Part shown: one piece after another, positions 16,458-24,492 of the stretch | How the letters are laid out: each line of letters opens with the position of its first letter | Numbering within the stretch: the first letter of the stretch is position 1 | From: Methanocorpusculum sp. | GTDB taxonomy: Archaea > Halobacteriota > Methanomicrobia > Methanomicrobiales > Methanocorpusculaceae | Direction of reading: 5' to 3' | Assembly (NCBI GenBank): GCA_017408885.1 | Contig: JAFQTT010000009.1 | Span: 62,001 to 126,000 of the forward strand | Length of the DNA stretch: 64,000 nt | The notes under the pieces: model-generated | Seen by the model: the letters and a program-made list of their open reading frames with translations, nothing else | What the model was told of the DNA's origin: nothing | The model's database searches: none | Made by a program: the position numbers and the translations under genes

Positions 16458-18194
16458 ATGAAAATAAAAATCCGGGAGATTCAGCCGGAGACACTAACAC
16501 GATTCATGTTTCGAGCACCGAAGTGGTGGCAGTCACTGCTCATCATATTTGCAATCGGAGCAATAACTGATTTAATCTGTTATGCAGCAAATATTGGAAT
16601 CGGCTTAGGCTTTGCCTTCTCGATTCCGGCAGCATTTGCAATCCTTACAACAAACCCGCTTGTCAAAATTCTCGGGCGTCAGGAGTTCACGTGGAACCGT
16701 TCAGCACTCTTAGCTCTTGCAGGTGAAATATTTGCCATCTTCTGGCTTCTGACAGCACCGCTTCTTGGAGTTGCATTCGCATATGTTTACGGTCTTGGAT
16801 TTGTCTTTGCAATCCGACTGATTGTGCTTGTCGCAGTCGTAGACTACCACATCCCAAGAATGATTCTTCCAGCAGCAATGCCGACTATTGCCTCCTCAGT
16901 TTGTGCATTCTTGCTCTTTGGAAGCGGAATCATAATGCCGGTAATCGTATCCGTTGGAACCTTTGCAGTCTGTGTCATTGCTTTCCTCCTCCTCTTTGAC
17001 ATGCCGCTCAAGCGTTCTATCGGACTTTCCGGAATGCACTTCGTAAACGTATTCTTCGGACACTTAACCAACGGCTCAAACGACATGGAAGACTACTTCC
17101 ACAAAATCAGTGAGTTTGTATCAGTTCCGGTTACCACCTTCTTCTTCCGCCGCGAAAACAAGAAGGATATCTGGTTCGTTGTTCCAAACCTCCATCCGGG
17201 CCCAATGGCTGACATTGGGGGAAGCAACTTCCCAAACCTCCTCTTCCAGGAGTTCTCCAACGAAGCAACAGTTCTTGTCTCTCACGGCTGTGCAAGTCAT
17301 GACTTAAACATGATCTCAAACAACGAGACTGTCAAAATATCTGCCGCCATCAAGAAGAGCAGACCGAATGCAAAATACTCAAACCTTGCAAGCCGTCCTG
17401 TCAGAAGCAGATGCGGCAACGTCTCGATTCTCTCACAAAAGTTTGGGGACTCGCTTCTGATGGTAACCACACGCTCTCCGAAGATGACAGAAGATATGGA
17501 CTACTCCATTGGAAGAATCATCATGGGTGAGGCAAAACACAGTTATGAAAATGTAGGATTTGTGGATGCACACAACTGCATGACTAATGCCACCAAAATC
17601 ATCTACCCGTCAACCAAAGCAGGAAATGAGTTCATCACCGGAGGTGCTGCCGCTCTTTCCAACATGGAAAATGCTGAGATGTTCACTCTTAGAGCAGGTG
17701 TGTCTCATGTTGAGCTTCCATTTGACCGCGACCATGGATTCGGCGACACAGGAATTGTAACTCTTGTAACAGAGGCCGGAGACAAGCGTACAGTCTATGT
17801 CCTCTTCGACGGAAATAATGTCAAAGAAGGTGTTCGTGAAGTTCTCCGCGATGCAGTCCTTGCGGAAGGATTTGACGAGTGTGAAATCATGACAACCGAT
17901 TCTCATGTGGTCAACTCCATGTCCGGAAGAAATCCTGTAGGACTTGAGATTGAAGCAGAAGAAATTATACCGTTTGTCTTAGACAGCGTCAAACGTGCAG
18001 TAGATGACTTATCTCCTGCAGAAGTTGGAGCGGCAACTGAAATCTGTGAAGAGGTCGAAGTGTTTGGGCCTGGAAAAATTATTCAGCTCACATCACTTGT
18101 TTCAAGCATCATATCAAACCTTGGGCCATACTGCCTCCTCTTCCTGCTTGTGGCATTCTTCGCAGTACTTGTAGTCTGCATGATGGTGCTTTAA
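16458..18194 (+). CDS. DUF2070 multi-pass membrane protein
   Basis: A 578-residue archaeal membrane protein. The first 180 residues hold about six transmembrane helices. A large soluble domain follows with conserved HPGPMADIGGSNFP, SHGCASHDLN and DRDHGFGDTG motifs, rich in His and Asp, suggestive of metal binding. A last helix anchors the C-terminus (LGPYCLLFLLVAFFAVLVV). The match to DUF2070 is clear; its biochemical role is not known. Its ATG follows directly after the dph6 stop, with AGGAGG 14 bases upstream. Confidence 0.87.
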   Translation: MKIKIREIQPETLTRFMFRAPKWWQSLLIIFAIGAITDLICYAANIGIGLGFAFSIPAAFAILTTNPLVKILGRQEFTWNRSALLALAGEIFAIFWLLTAPLLGVAFAYVYGLGFVFAIRLIVLVAVVDYHIPRMILPAAMPTIASSVCAFLLFGSGIIMPVIVSVGTFAVCVIAFLLLFDMPLKRSIGLSGMHFVNVFFGHLTNGSNDMEDYFHKISEFVSVPVTTFFFRRENKKDIWFVVPNLHPGPMADIGGSNFPNLLFQEFSNEATVLVSHGCASHDLNMISNNETVKISAAIKKSRPNAKYSNLASRPVRSRCGNVSILSQKFGDSLLMVTTRSPKMTEDMDYSIGRIIMGEAKHSYENVGFVDAHNCMTNATKIIYPSTKAGNEFITGGAAALSNMENAEMFTLRAGVSHVELPFDRDHGFGDTGIVTLVTEAGDKRTVYVLFDGNNVKEGVREVLRDAVLAEGFDECEIMTTDSHVVNSMSGRNPVGLEIEAEEIIPFVLDSVKRAVDDLSPAEVGAATEICEEVEVFGPGKIIQLTSLVSSIISNLGPYCLLFLLVAFFAVLVVCMMVL

Positions 18195-18208
18195 GCACCT
18201 ATTTTTTT
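18185..18208 (+). terminator. Hairpin plus U-run ending the DUF555-DUF2070 operon
   Basis: GGTGCTT pairs with AAGCACC across one base, followed by TA and seven T. The stem includes the stop codon of the DUF2070 gene. Confidence 0.6.
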
Positions 18209-18229
18209 GAAAAAAGAAATGGGAAATAC

Positions 18230-18760
18230 TTACTCGTATTTCTCGTTGAATACAATATCTTCGAGCTTCTTCTTTTCTGCAAGAGTGATTCCGCCAACAT
18301 CCGGAACACCTGCTGCAACGATAGACATGAGTTTGTATTTGTCAGGAACTGCAACAAGCTCTCTTACAGCTTCTGCATAGTCTTTACCGTTTCCTGCAAT
18401 CCAGCATCCTCCATATCCGTATGCGTGGAGTGCGAGTAAGAGGTTCTGGGTTGCAGCAGAACAGTCTTCTACAACATACTGGTGATCTGCTTCACCGAAA
18501 ACAAGAATTCCAACGCCGGCACCGGCAATGAATGCTCCGTTTGGTGCAAGCTCTGCAATCTTTGCGAGGGTTTCCTTTTCTTTGACGACAACGAAAATCC
18601 ATGGCTGAACGTTTCTTGCGGTGGATGCCTTGGATGCGCATTCAAGAGCTTTTCTGATGAACTCCTGCGGGACTTCTGCGTCCTTGAATTTGCGCACACT
18701 GTGGCGTGACTGGATGACGGTAATGCCGAAGTTGGCAATTCCCGGATTTCTAGTATTCAT
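18230..18760 (-). CDS. Nitroreductase-family flavoprotein
   Basis: A 176-residue FMN-dependent oxidoreductase. RHSVRKFKDAEVP near residue 19 is the FMN phosphate-binding motif, ARNVQPWIFVVV the second conserved block, and GYGGCWIAGNG the C-terminal flavin site. The size is that of the short archaeal nitroreductases. The electron donor and substrate are unknown (NAD(P)H or F420-linked). Transcribed alone; the gene ends just after the convergent DUF2070 terminator. Confidence 0.87.
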   Translation of the reverse strand: MNTRNPGIANFGITVIQSRHSVRKFKDAEVPQEFIRKALECASKASTARNVQPWIFVVVKEKETLAKIAELAPNGAFIAGAGVGILVFGEADHQYVVEDCSAATQNLLLALHAYGYGGCWIAGNGKDYAEAVRELVAVPDKYKLMSIVAAGVPDVGGITLAEKKKLEDIVFNEKYE

Positions 18761-18891
18761 ATGTATAACTTTGTAAATAATGTATTAAGTGATTTTCTGA
18801 TGGGACACTTCCAACCCAATACCTTATCACCTTTCCAAACAAAGAGTACTATAATATTGTGCAGGAAGATTCTTTCTGAACAGGATATCAT

Positions 18892-19071
18892 ATGAAGAGA
18901 TGGGTAATGGATTATATCTGCTGTCCGGAATGTAAGGGCAGCCTGCGTCTCTTGGAGTCCGAGGGCGATGAGACCGAGGTTCTGAAGGGAACTCTAACCT
19001 GCATAAAATGCGAACGCGTTTATTCGATTGAGGATGGTATCGCAGACCTTCTCCCGGATAATCAGAGGTAA
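18892..19071 (+). CDS. Trm112-like zinc protein
   Basis: A 59-residue protein. It has CCPECKG at 10-16 and CIKC at 37-40 followed by ERVYSIEDGIADLLP. The C-x2-C...C-x2-C pattern with the terminal Y-x-I-x-DGI-x-x-LLP matches the Trm112 family, small activators of tRNA, rRNA and release-factor methyltransferases. The next gene starts two bases after the stop, so the two are cotranscribed. A short zinc ribbon of another family is the main alternative. Confidence 0.75.
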   Translation: MKRWVMDYICCPECKGSLRLLESEGDETEVLKGTLTCIKCERVYSIEDGIADLLPDNQR

Positions 19072-19073
19072 TC

Positions 19074-19601
19074 ATGGCACTTGTTGAAGTACAATTAAAC
19101 CGTCTTGGAATCAACTCGCTGGAAATTTCAACTGACAGCATTGATGTAAGTGTTGGAACATCGCTCCATGTAAGAATTATTAACTACGGAGCGCCAACCC
19201 ACGCAACTCTGAAGACCGAAGGAAACGCATACACGAGTTTTACTTACGAGAATCTCTATGTGCAGGATGAGTCCGAGGTTAAAATCGAAATTCTGCCGAA
19301 TGCAAATCCAGGTAGTTTTGTTATGCAGATGATTTCCGGATACGGTATGCACCGCGAGGAGTTTACTGTAAATGTTCTGCTTCCAGAGCCGGAACCATGC
19401 GTCTGCGAGGAAGCTCCTGTTGAAAAAGAGCCGTTTAAGATTCCGCATCAGGTAATCAACGGGGTTATGCCGGTCTTAGCCCTTGCTGTCTTAATCCTCT
19501 GGATTGCAGTATTCCCGTCAGCGCCAGGAATTCTGATGGCCGTTATTATCTATGTGATTATGCTTGCCGGTATTCTGATTGCATGCCGTTCGGCTCAATA
19601 A
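19074..19601 (+). CDS. Membrane-anchored archaeal protein, DUF7524-like
   Basis: A 175-residue protein of unknown function. Residues 1-105 look like an extracytoplasmic-type beta-sandwich (alternating strands, PGSFVMQM). A Cys/Glu/Pro-rich linker follows (PEPEPCVCEEAP), then two closely spaced transmembrane helices at about 128-172. There is no N-terminal signal peptide, so the beta domain may be cytoplasmic or inserted by the C-terminal helices. GAGGTAATC precedes the ATG. It overlaps cbiB by 19 bases. The family name is a tentative recollection. Confidence 0.65.
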   Translation: MALVEVQLNRLGINSLEISTDSIDVSVGTSLHVRIINYGAPTHATLKTEGNAYTSFTYENLYVQDESEVKIEILPNANPGSFVMQMISGYGMHREEFTVNVLLPEPEPCVCEEAPVEKEPFKIPHQVINGVMPVLALAVLILWIAVFPSAPGILMAVIIYVIMLAGILIACRSAQ

Positions 19602-20500
19602 TTCTTTTTTTAGGGCTTGCCCTAGATCGCCTTATAGGAGATCCGCGCTCGAGATTTCATCCGGTAGCTCTGCTTGGAAATCTTATAGGATTCTGGGGAA
19701 GGACAAACTTCTATCCGCGTTCACTTGAAAGAGTTATAGGTATTCTTGGGTGGCTGGTTACGGTTGCTGTTGCTTTTGTGCCATGCGTTCTTCTCTATCT
19801 GTTTGCTCCAAGAGCAGTCTTTGTGATTTTTTCAATCCTTGCCCTTGCATTCTGCATCGGATGGAGGTCTTTGGAGGAGCATGTTGCATCTGTTGAAGAG
19901 GCTCTTTCGAAAGGCGAGGAGGAGGGACGCCGTGCGGTTTCTTATCTTGTAAGCAGAGATACGAAGAAGCTGACCTTCGAGCAGATTAGATCTGGTGCAT
20001 ACGAGTCTGCGGCAGAAAATCTTGTGGACAGTATTATTGCTCCAATTTTCTGGTTTGTTGTATTCGAAATTATCTTCGGAGCAGGTATTTTCGGAGCGGT
20101 TCTTTTCCGCTGTGCAAATACCATGGATGCGATGTTAGGATATAAGGATGAGAGAGTTCGCATAGGATGGTTTGCGGCAAGAGCAGATGATGTTCTGGCA
20201 TTTATTCCGGCGAGGGTAACAGGTGTTTTGCTTCTTGCAGTGTTTGCGGTGAAAGGAACGGCAGGCGATGCTTTGAGGTGTTACCAAAGAGACAGAAAGA
20301 AGCGTCCCGGCTTTAACGGGGGCACTCCAATGAGCCTTATTGCAGGCGGATGCGGTGTGTGTTTTGAAAAGCCTGGTGTTTATAGGATTGGGGATTGTAA
20401 GCGGACGCTTGAGGAAGGCGGACGTTCGATTATTTCTTCGATGAGATGGGCTACTGTGCTTGCGGCTGTTGTTGGTGTTTTGCTGATGGTCATTCTCTAA
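19583..20500 (+). CDS. cbiB: Adenosylcobinamide-phosphate synthase (CbiB/CobD)
   Basis: A 305-residue membrane enzyme that joins aminopropanol phosphate to adenosylcobyric acid in B12 synthesis. Family signatures are LDRLIGDPRSRFHPVALLGNLI at the start, YLVSRDTKKL, SAAENLVDSIIAPIFWF, NTMDAMLGYKDER and GWFAARADDVLAFIPARVTG. Five or so hydrophobic segments are visible. Methanogens need corrinoid for methyl transfer. The start lies inside the preceding gene. The 3' end overlaps the convergent HxlR gene by four bases. Confidence 0.92.
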   Translation: MPFGSIILFLGLALDRLIGDPRSRFHPVALLGNLIGFWGRTNFYPRSLERVIGILGWLVTVAVAFVPCVLLYLFAPRAVFVIFSILALAFCIGWRSLEEHVASVEEALSKGEEEGRRAVSYLVSRDTKKLTFEQIRSGAYESAAENLVDSIIAPIFWFVVFEIIFGAGIFGAVLFRCANTMDAMLGYKDERVRIGWFAARADDVLAFIPARVTGVLLLAVFAVKGTAGDALRCYQRDRKKRPGFNGGTPMSLIAGGCGVCFEKPGVYRIGDCKRTLEEGGRSIISSMRWATVLAAVVGVLLMVIL

Positions 20501-20871
20501 TCTTCTTTTTCCATCCTCACATGAATCGGACACCCCTCCTCCTCATGCCCTCCGTTTTTCTGAACCCACTCAAGAAGAGGAATCAAAAGCTCACGAAGCT
20601 CCCATCCTGAAACTGTCAGATAATAATGAACCGTTGGCGGCATTGTATCCTCCACTCTTCGCTCGACCAGATTTTGCGCCTCCAAATCCTTTAATGTATT
20701 CGAAAGCGTCTTCGAACTCACATTACACAAAGCCCGCTTCAGCTCATTAAAACCGGCAGAACCCGAATTACCAATCACCGCAATAACCATCAGTGCCCAT
20801 TTCTTACTAATTGTATCCAAAATACCATGAAGCGGACAAAAACAAATCTGATCGTGACTAAGTTTCTCCAA
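20497..20871 (-). CDS. HxlR-family transcriptional regulator
   Basis: A 124-residue winged-helix protein. CPLHGILDTISKKWALMVIAVI and FNELKRALCNVSSKTLSNTLKDLEAQNLVERR are the classic HxlR elements, with the conserved N-terminal Cys (QICFCPLHG). It is divergent from an HMA protein and a metal-exporting P-type ATPase, so control of that pair is likely. Three Cys (CFC and the late CPIH) could sense metal or redox state, which is inference. Confidence 0.85.
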   Translation of the reverse strand: MEKLSHDQICFCPLHGILDTISKKWALMVIAVIGNSGSAGFNELKRALCNVSSKTLSNTLKDLEAQNLVERRVEDTMPPTVHYYLTVSGWELRELLIPLLEWVQKNGGHEEEGCPIHVRMEKED

Positions 20872-20901
20872 AGAAATCTCCTCTCTTTGAAGTAACTCTT
20901 C

Positions 20902-20921
20902 GATTTATATCAATATAAATC
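20902..20921. promoter_or_regulatory. Perfect palindrome with back-to-back TATA boxes, likely HxlR operator
   Basis: GATTTATATCAATATAAATC is a 9+2+9 perfect palindrome between the divergent HxlR and metal-transport genes. Each half is a TATA-like element, one for each direction. A direct repeat AAGTAACT flanks it at 20890-20897 and 20929-20936. Binding here would block TBP on both promoters. Confidence 0.55.
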
Positions 20922-20949
20922 CAACACTAAGTAACTAAAGGAAACCACC

Positions 20950-21171
20950 ATGAAGAAATCATACAAACTCGAAAACCTCTGCTGTGCCCACTGTGCAGCA
21001 AACATGGAACACTCAATTAAAAAAATCAACGGTGTTGAGTCTGCCGCTGTCGTCTTCATGACACAGAAACTCATTCTCGAAGCAGACGAAGAAAACTTCC
21101 CTGCAATCTTAGAAGAGGTCAAAAAAGCCATCCGCAAAGTAGAACCTGATTGCAAACTCATCGAACCATGA
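20950..21171 (+). CDS. Heavy-metal-associated (HMA) domain protein
   Basis: A 73-residue metallochaperone-like protein of one ferredoxin-fold HMA domain. The metal site is CCAHCAAN at 11-18, a C-x-x-C with an extra Cys before it. Its stop overlaps the ATG of the P-type ATPase, which itself lacks an N-terminal HMA domain. The split suggests that this protein supplies metal to the pump in trans. AAGGAAACC lies upstream of the start. Confidence 0.87.
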   Translation: MKKSYKLENLCCAHCAANMEHSIKKINGVESAAVVFMTQKLILEADEENFPAILEEVKKAIRKVEPDCKLIEP

Positions 21172-22994
21172 AGATAACCTTCAGCAAAAAGCAGAAACGA
21201 ACAATCATACGCATTCTCATCTCAGCAGCTCTGCTTCTTGCAGTCAGCTTCATCCCGTTATCCGGAATCCCAAAACTTCTGGCATTCCTCATCCCATATC
21301 TGATAATCGGATGGGATGTACTCTATTCTGCCGGACGAAACATAATTCGGGGAAAAGTCTTCGACGAAAACTTCCTAATGGGACTTGCAACAATCGGCGC
21401 ACTCGTAATCGGACAGTATCCTGAAGCAGTATTTGTGATGCTGTTCTACAAAACAGGGGAACTATTCGAAGATGTTGCAGTCGCACGCTCGCGTCAGTCG
21501 ATTGCCGACCTCATGAGTATTGCTCCGGATACCGCAAACATACTCAAAGGGGACGAAATTCTAACAGTATCTCCTGATGAAGTTCCAATCGGCTCAACAA
21601 TCCTTATCAGAGCAGGCGACAGAGTACCGCTCGACGGAGTTGTAATCGACGGAACCTCTGAACTCGACACATCAGCACTTACAGGAGAATCAATCCCGCG
21701 TGAAGTATCCGCAGGCGATTCGGTAATCTCCGGATGCATCAACCTTTCCGGAGTGTTGAGAGTAAAGACGGAGAAGACATTCGGCGACTCTGCGGTATCC
21801 AGGATTTTAGAGCTCGTTGAAAATGCCGCCGCCAAAAAAGCAAAAGCCGAGAACTTCATAAGCGTCTTTGCACGCTACTACACGCCTGCCGTTGTATTTG
21901 CCGCTCTTGCCGCTGCATTCATTCCTCCGCTGTTCTTCAACGGAGTATGGGAAGAATGGATTTTCCGTGCACTGATTTTCCTTGTAGTATCGTGTCCGTG
22001 TGCTCTTGTAATCTCAATCCCGCTTGGATTCTTCGGCGGAATTGGAGCGGCATCAAGACACGGCATCCTGATTAAAGGCGGAAACTATCTCGAAGCGCTC
22101 GCAAAAGCAGACACCTTTGTCTTCGACAAAACAGGAACAATTACGACTGGAACATTCTCTGTAGTATCTGCTGACGAAAAAGCACTATACTATGCAGCCC
22201 ATGCGGGAGTGGAAAGCACCCACCCGCTTTCTGTTTCTATCCGTGAAAAGTTTGGATATGTTGACAGAAACCGCGTCAAAAACATCAAAGAGTTTGGAGG
22301 GCGCGGCATATCTGCTGAGGTTGACGGACACCATGTGCTGTCTGGAAACGCGAAACTCATGAATGAGAATGGAATCTCATTCGAACCATCCCAATCAGAC
22401 AGCACAACCGTTTATGTGTCAGTTGACGGAAATTACATTGGGTGTGTTATCTTAGAAGACACCGTAAAACCTGAAGCAAAACAGGCATTCACAGAACTTC
22501 GTTCAATTGGAATCAGAAAAACCGTAATGCTCACCGGAGACAGAGAGGAGTCCGCAAAACGTGTTGCTGATGCTGTCGGTGTTTCAGAGTTTCGTTTTGA
22601 CCTTCTTCCGCAGGACAAAGTATCAGCGGTTGAAGAACTCCTCAAAGAAAAACACGGGGCTCTGGTGTTTGTAGGCGACGGAATAAATGATGCACCAGTG
22701 CTTGCAAGAGCAGATATCGGTGTCTCCATGGGAGCTCTTGGAAGCGATGCGGCAATCGAAGCAGCCGACATCGTCTTAATGGACGACTCGCTTACACGTC
22801 TGCCGGAAGCAATCAGAATCGCAAAGAAAACACGCAGGATTGTAATCCAGAACATCGTCTTTGCACTTGGAATCAAGTTCGGAGTAATTATTCTCGCACT
22901 CTTTGGTCTTGCAAACATGTGGGAAGCAATCTTTGCAGACGTTGGTGTTGCAGTAATCGCGATTCTGAACTCCATGCGGATGCTGAGAGTATAA
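21168..22994 (+). CDS. cadA: P1B-type ATPase, Zn/Cd/Pb-exporting type
   Basis: A 608-residue heavy-metal translocating ATPase. Motifs: actuator TGES, transmembrane CPC (C276-P-C278 in SCPCALVIS), phosphorylation DKTGT at D320, the P1B-specific HP (STHPLSVS), and GDGINDAPVLARADIGVSMG. The last helix has GVAVIAILNSMRML with an Asp before it (ADVGVAV), the pattern of Zn2+/Cd2+ pumps rather than Cu+ pumps. No N-terminal metal domain is fused; the upstream HMA gene provides it. The frame is open from 21150, but the ATG overlapping the HMA stop is the natural start. Confidence 0.87.
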   Translation: MKITFSKKQKRTIIRILISAALLLAVSFIPLSGIPKLLAFLIPYLIIGWDVLYSAGRNIIRGKVFDENFLMGLATIGALVIGQYPEAVFVMLFYKTGELFEDVAVARSRQSIADLMSIAPDTANILKGDEILTVSPDEVPIGSTILIRAGDRVPLDGVVIDGTSELDTSALTGESIPREVSAGDSVISGCINLSGVLRVKTEKTFGDSAVSRILELVENAAAKKAKAENFISVFARYYTPAVVFAALAAAFIPPLFFNGVWEEWIFRALIFLVVSCPCALVISIPLGFFGGIGAASRHGILIKGGNYLEALAKADTFVFDKTGTITTGTFSVVSADEKALYYAAHAGVESTHPLSVSIREKFGYVDRNRVKNIKEFGGRGISAEVDGHHVLSGNAKLMNENGISFEPSQSDSTTVYVSVDGNYIGCVILEDTVKPEAKQAFTELRSIGIRKTVMLTGDREESAKRVADAVGVSEFRFDLLPQDKVSAVEELLKEKHGALVFVGDGINDAPVLARADIGVSMGALGSDAAIEAADIVLMDDSLTRLPEAIRIAKKTRRIVIQNIVFALGIKFGVIILALFGLANMWEAIFADVGVAVIAILNSMRMLRV

Positions 22995-23055
22995 TATACA
23001 CCACATCACTTTTTTAATATCCAACGTCATAAATAATTGATACTGATATCCCACT

Positions 23056-23541
23056 ATGTTCGAACAGCGCATATTTGAGACTGATTTTAGAATAGCATTT
23101 CAGGAAGAACTCGAAAGACGCAGTATGTCAATTCGCCAACTATCAGAACTTACAGGAATCCCTGCTGTCACCCTCTACAAAATAGCATCCGGAGAGCGTG
23201 ACCCTCGTCTTTCAACAGTTAAGAAAATCGTTTCAGTATTTTCCCCGAATCACGGAAAGTTCATCGCAGTAATTGCCGCAAAATTCCTGCTCGATGAAGT
23301 TGAAGGAACAAAAATAGTATCAGACGGAGTTGAGTACCGACTGAAAGGATATACTGCAAACTCTCTTGAAGACTGTCTGGTTGCAGCAGTTCATGCAAGA
23401 AACGAAGGGGCTGCCGGAATTATCTGCGCACCGATTCTCTCATCACTTGTCGAAAGAGTTGTTGATGTCCCGGTTGCCATCATGAAACCTGAGATGAAAA
23501 CTGTAACTGTTGCAGCAAACTCGATTATCCAGCGGCTCTGA
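23056..23541 (+). CDS. XRE-type HTH regulator with C-terminal domain
   Basis: A 161-residue protein. Residues 12-65 form a Cro/CI-like HTH (MSIRQLSELTGIPAVTLYKIASGERDPRLSTVKKIV). The C-terminal 90 residues (IVSDGVEYRLKGYTANSLEDCLVAAVHARNEGAAGIICAPI) form an alpha/beta domain conserved in methanogen relatives but without assigned function. It may bind a small ligand. A TATA-like ATAAATAATT about 20 bp upstream suggests a leaderless message. Confidence 0.75.
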   Translation: MFEQRIFETDFRIAFQEELERRSMSIRQLSELTGIPAVTLYKIASGERDPRLSTVKKIVSVFSPNHGKFIAVIAAKFLLDEVEGTKIVSDGVEYRLKGYTANSLEDCLVAAVHARNEGAAGIICAPILSSLVERVVDVPVAIMKPEMKTVTVAANSIIQRL

Positions 23542-23585
23542 CACAGATACCTTATTTACCTGTCAGGACAATATTCAAAGAAGAG

Positions 23586-23855
23586 ATGAGCAGTTATTGG
23601 GTTGTACGCTGTCCGAACTGCCGCGAGTTCACATATACGGATAAATTTGGGAAGTGGAAACTCTGCCCCGTCTGCGGAGAGGTAATTTCACTCTCAGAAG
23701 TTCCCGTATATCTGGAAGTAAATGATTTTTCAGAAGCGGAAGAACTTATTTCTGCGGTTCATCGGTATCTATCACATACAGGACGCGTAGATTTACATCC
23801 GGAAGAGGTTGCACTCGTTAGAAAGAAGTACTCCGAGTGGCTGAAATCTGCCTGA
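23586..23855 (+). CDS. Zinc-ribbon protein (DUF1922-like)
   Basis: An 89-residue protein with a rubredoxin-like ribbon: CPNC at 9-12 and CPVC at 27-30. The C-terminal half is predicted helical (EAEELISAVHRYLSHTGRVDLHPEEVALVRKKYSEWL). The DUF1922 assignment is tentative. Function unknown; a nucleic-acid-binding adaptor is possible. It converges on a second tiny zinc-ribbon gene only two bases away. Confidence 0.65.
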   Translation: MSSYWVVRCPNCREFTYTDKFGKWKLCPVCGEVISLSEVPVYLEVNDFSEAEELISAVHRYLSHTGRVDLHPEEVALVRKKYSEWLKSA

Positions 23856-23857
23856 AA

Positions 23858-24010
23858 TTACCAGAGCTTTCCGCAGTGCGGACAAAGGATTGCAGGTCTT
23901 CTTCCGCACTTTGGACAGAGAAGTTCTCCGCGCGGGTTTTGAATAAGTTCTGTACCGCATTCCCTACAGTAAATATCGCGTTTGAATCCGCAGGTATGTT
24001 CTACAACCAT
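23858..24010 (-). CDS. Small multi-zinc-ribbon protein, 50 residues
   Basis: The translation contains CRECG (15-19), CPKCG (32-36) and CPHCG (43-47), plus a Cys at 7. The spacing of CxxC knuckles fits one or two zinc ribbons. It ends GKLW. There is a GGGAG 14 bases before the ATG. Short, but the regular CxxC pattern is unlikely by chance. Confidence 0.6.
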   Translation of the reverse strand: MVVEHTCGFKRDIYCRECGTELIQNPRGELLCPKCGRRPAILCPHCGKLW

Positions 24011-24090
24011 GTTACTATTCTATTCTCCCTGATAAAAGAAAGACTTTTTTATGAGCAATTTTCGGGATTTGATAGAAGAGTATTTAGTGA

Positions 24091-24110
24091 TACCAAACAT
24101 ATATATTAAG
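24091..24110 (+). promoter_or_regulatory. Strong TATA promoter upstream of tRNA-Leu region
   Basis: ACCAAACATATATATT matches a BRE followed by a strong archaeal TATA box of the kind seen before stable RNA genes. Predicted start is near 24125-24130, roughly 150 bp before the tRNA, so the transcript should include the structured region between. Confidence 0.5.
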
Positions 24111-24119
24111 ACAACTTGC

Positions 24120-24262
24120 GATGGTTGCTAATCGCCCGTATGCCCGCGATGGACGAGAGCGTGCTCGAGTCATGAGCGAGGCAAATGCCTTGCGATCCTG
24201 ACCTGCATGCGTCCCTTTGGAACTTAGCAGGAAGGGTTGGCATTCAGAGATTACAATCCAGT
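24120..24262 (+). ncRNA. Candidate structured RNA before tRNA-Leu
   Basis: No protein fits this stretch, which follows a strong promoter. It can fold: AATGCC (24184-24189) pairs with GGCATT (24239-24244), enclosing CCCTT/AAGGG, and an ACA follows shortly after. That is reminiscent of, but does not prove, an H/ACA guide RNA. No RNase P or SRP signature was recognised. It may be a cotranscribed leader of the tRNA. Confidence 0.3.
24133..24149 (+). repeat. 17-bp direct repeat, left copy
   Basis: CGCCCGTATGCCCGCGA, identical to 24369-24385. The pair brackets tRNA-Leu. Confidence 0.5.
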
Positions 24263-24276
24263 GTAAAAGAAACTTC

Positions 24277-24359
24277 GCGAGGGTTGCCAAGTCGGCCAAC
24301 GGCGCTGCGTTTAGGGCGCAGTCTCTAGGAGTTCAAGGGTTCGAATCCCTTCCCTCGCA
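24277..24359 (+). tRNA. tRNA-Leu (anticodon UAG)
   Basis: Class II cloverleaf: acceptor GCGAGGG/CCCTCGC, D stem GCC/GGC, anticodon stem CTGCG/CGCAG with loop TTTAGGG (anticodon TAG), long variable arm (CTCTAGGAG), T arm AAGGG-TTCGAAT-CCCTT, discriminator A. CCA is not encoded. Confidence 0.93.
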
Positions 24360-24368
24360 CTTTTCACA

Positions 24369-24405
24369 CGCCCGTATGCCCGCGACGCCTAAGGGGCATG
24401 CGGCT
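24369..24405 (+). repeat. 17-bp direct repeat, right copy, forming a hairpin
   Basis: The copy CGCCCGTATGCCCGCGA starts here. Its CCGTATGCCC can pair with GGGCATGCGG a few bases on (one G-U), giving a 10-bp stem just after tRNA-Leu. It could be a processing or termination signal. Confidence 0.4.
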
Positions 24406-24492
24406 CTGCGAGCCTTAACCCCAATGTATTCTTCTTCTTTTGTGTATCAACCTTGATGATTATTAGTCAGAAACGCATATAGTATAGATACT

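Noticed and set aside
24120-24262. RNase P RNA or SRP RNA
   Set aside because: Too short, and the conserved core motifs of either RNA were not found.
24133-24385. The 17-bp repeats around tRNA-Leu as attachment sites
   Set aside because: They lie outside the tRNA 3' half and only the tRNA is between them; no integrase is adjacent.
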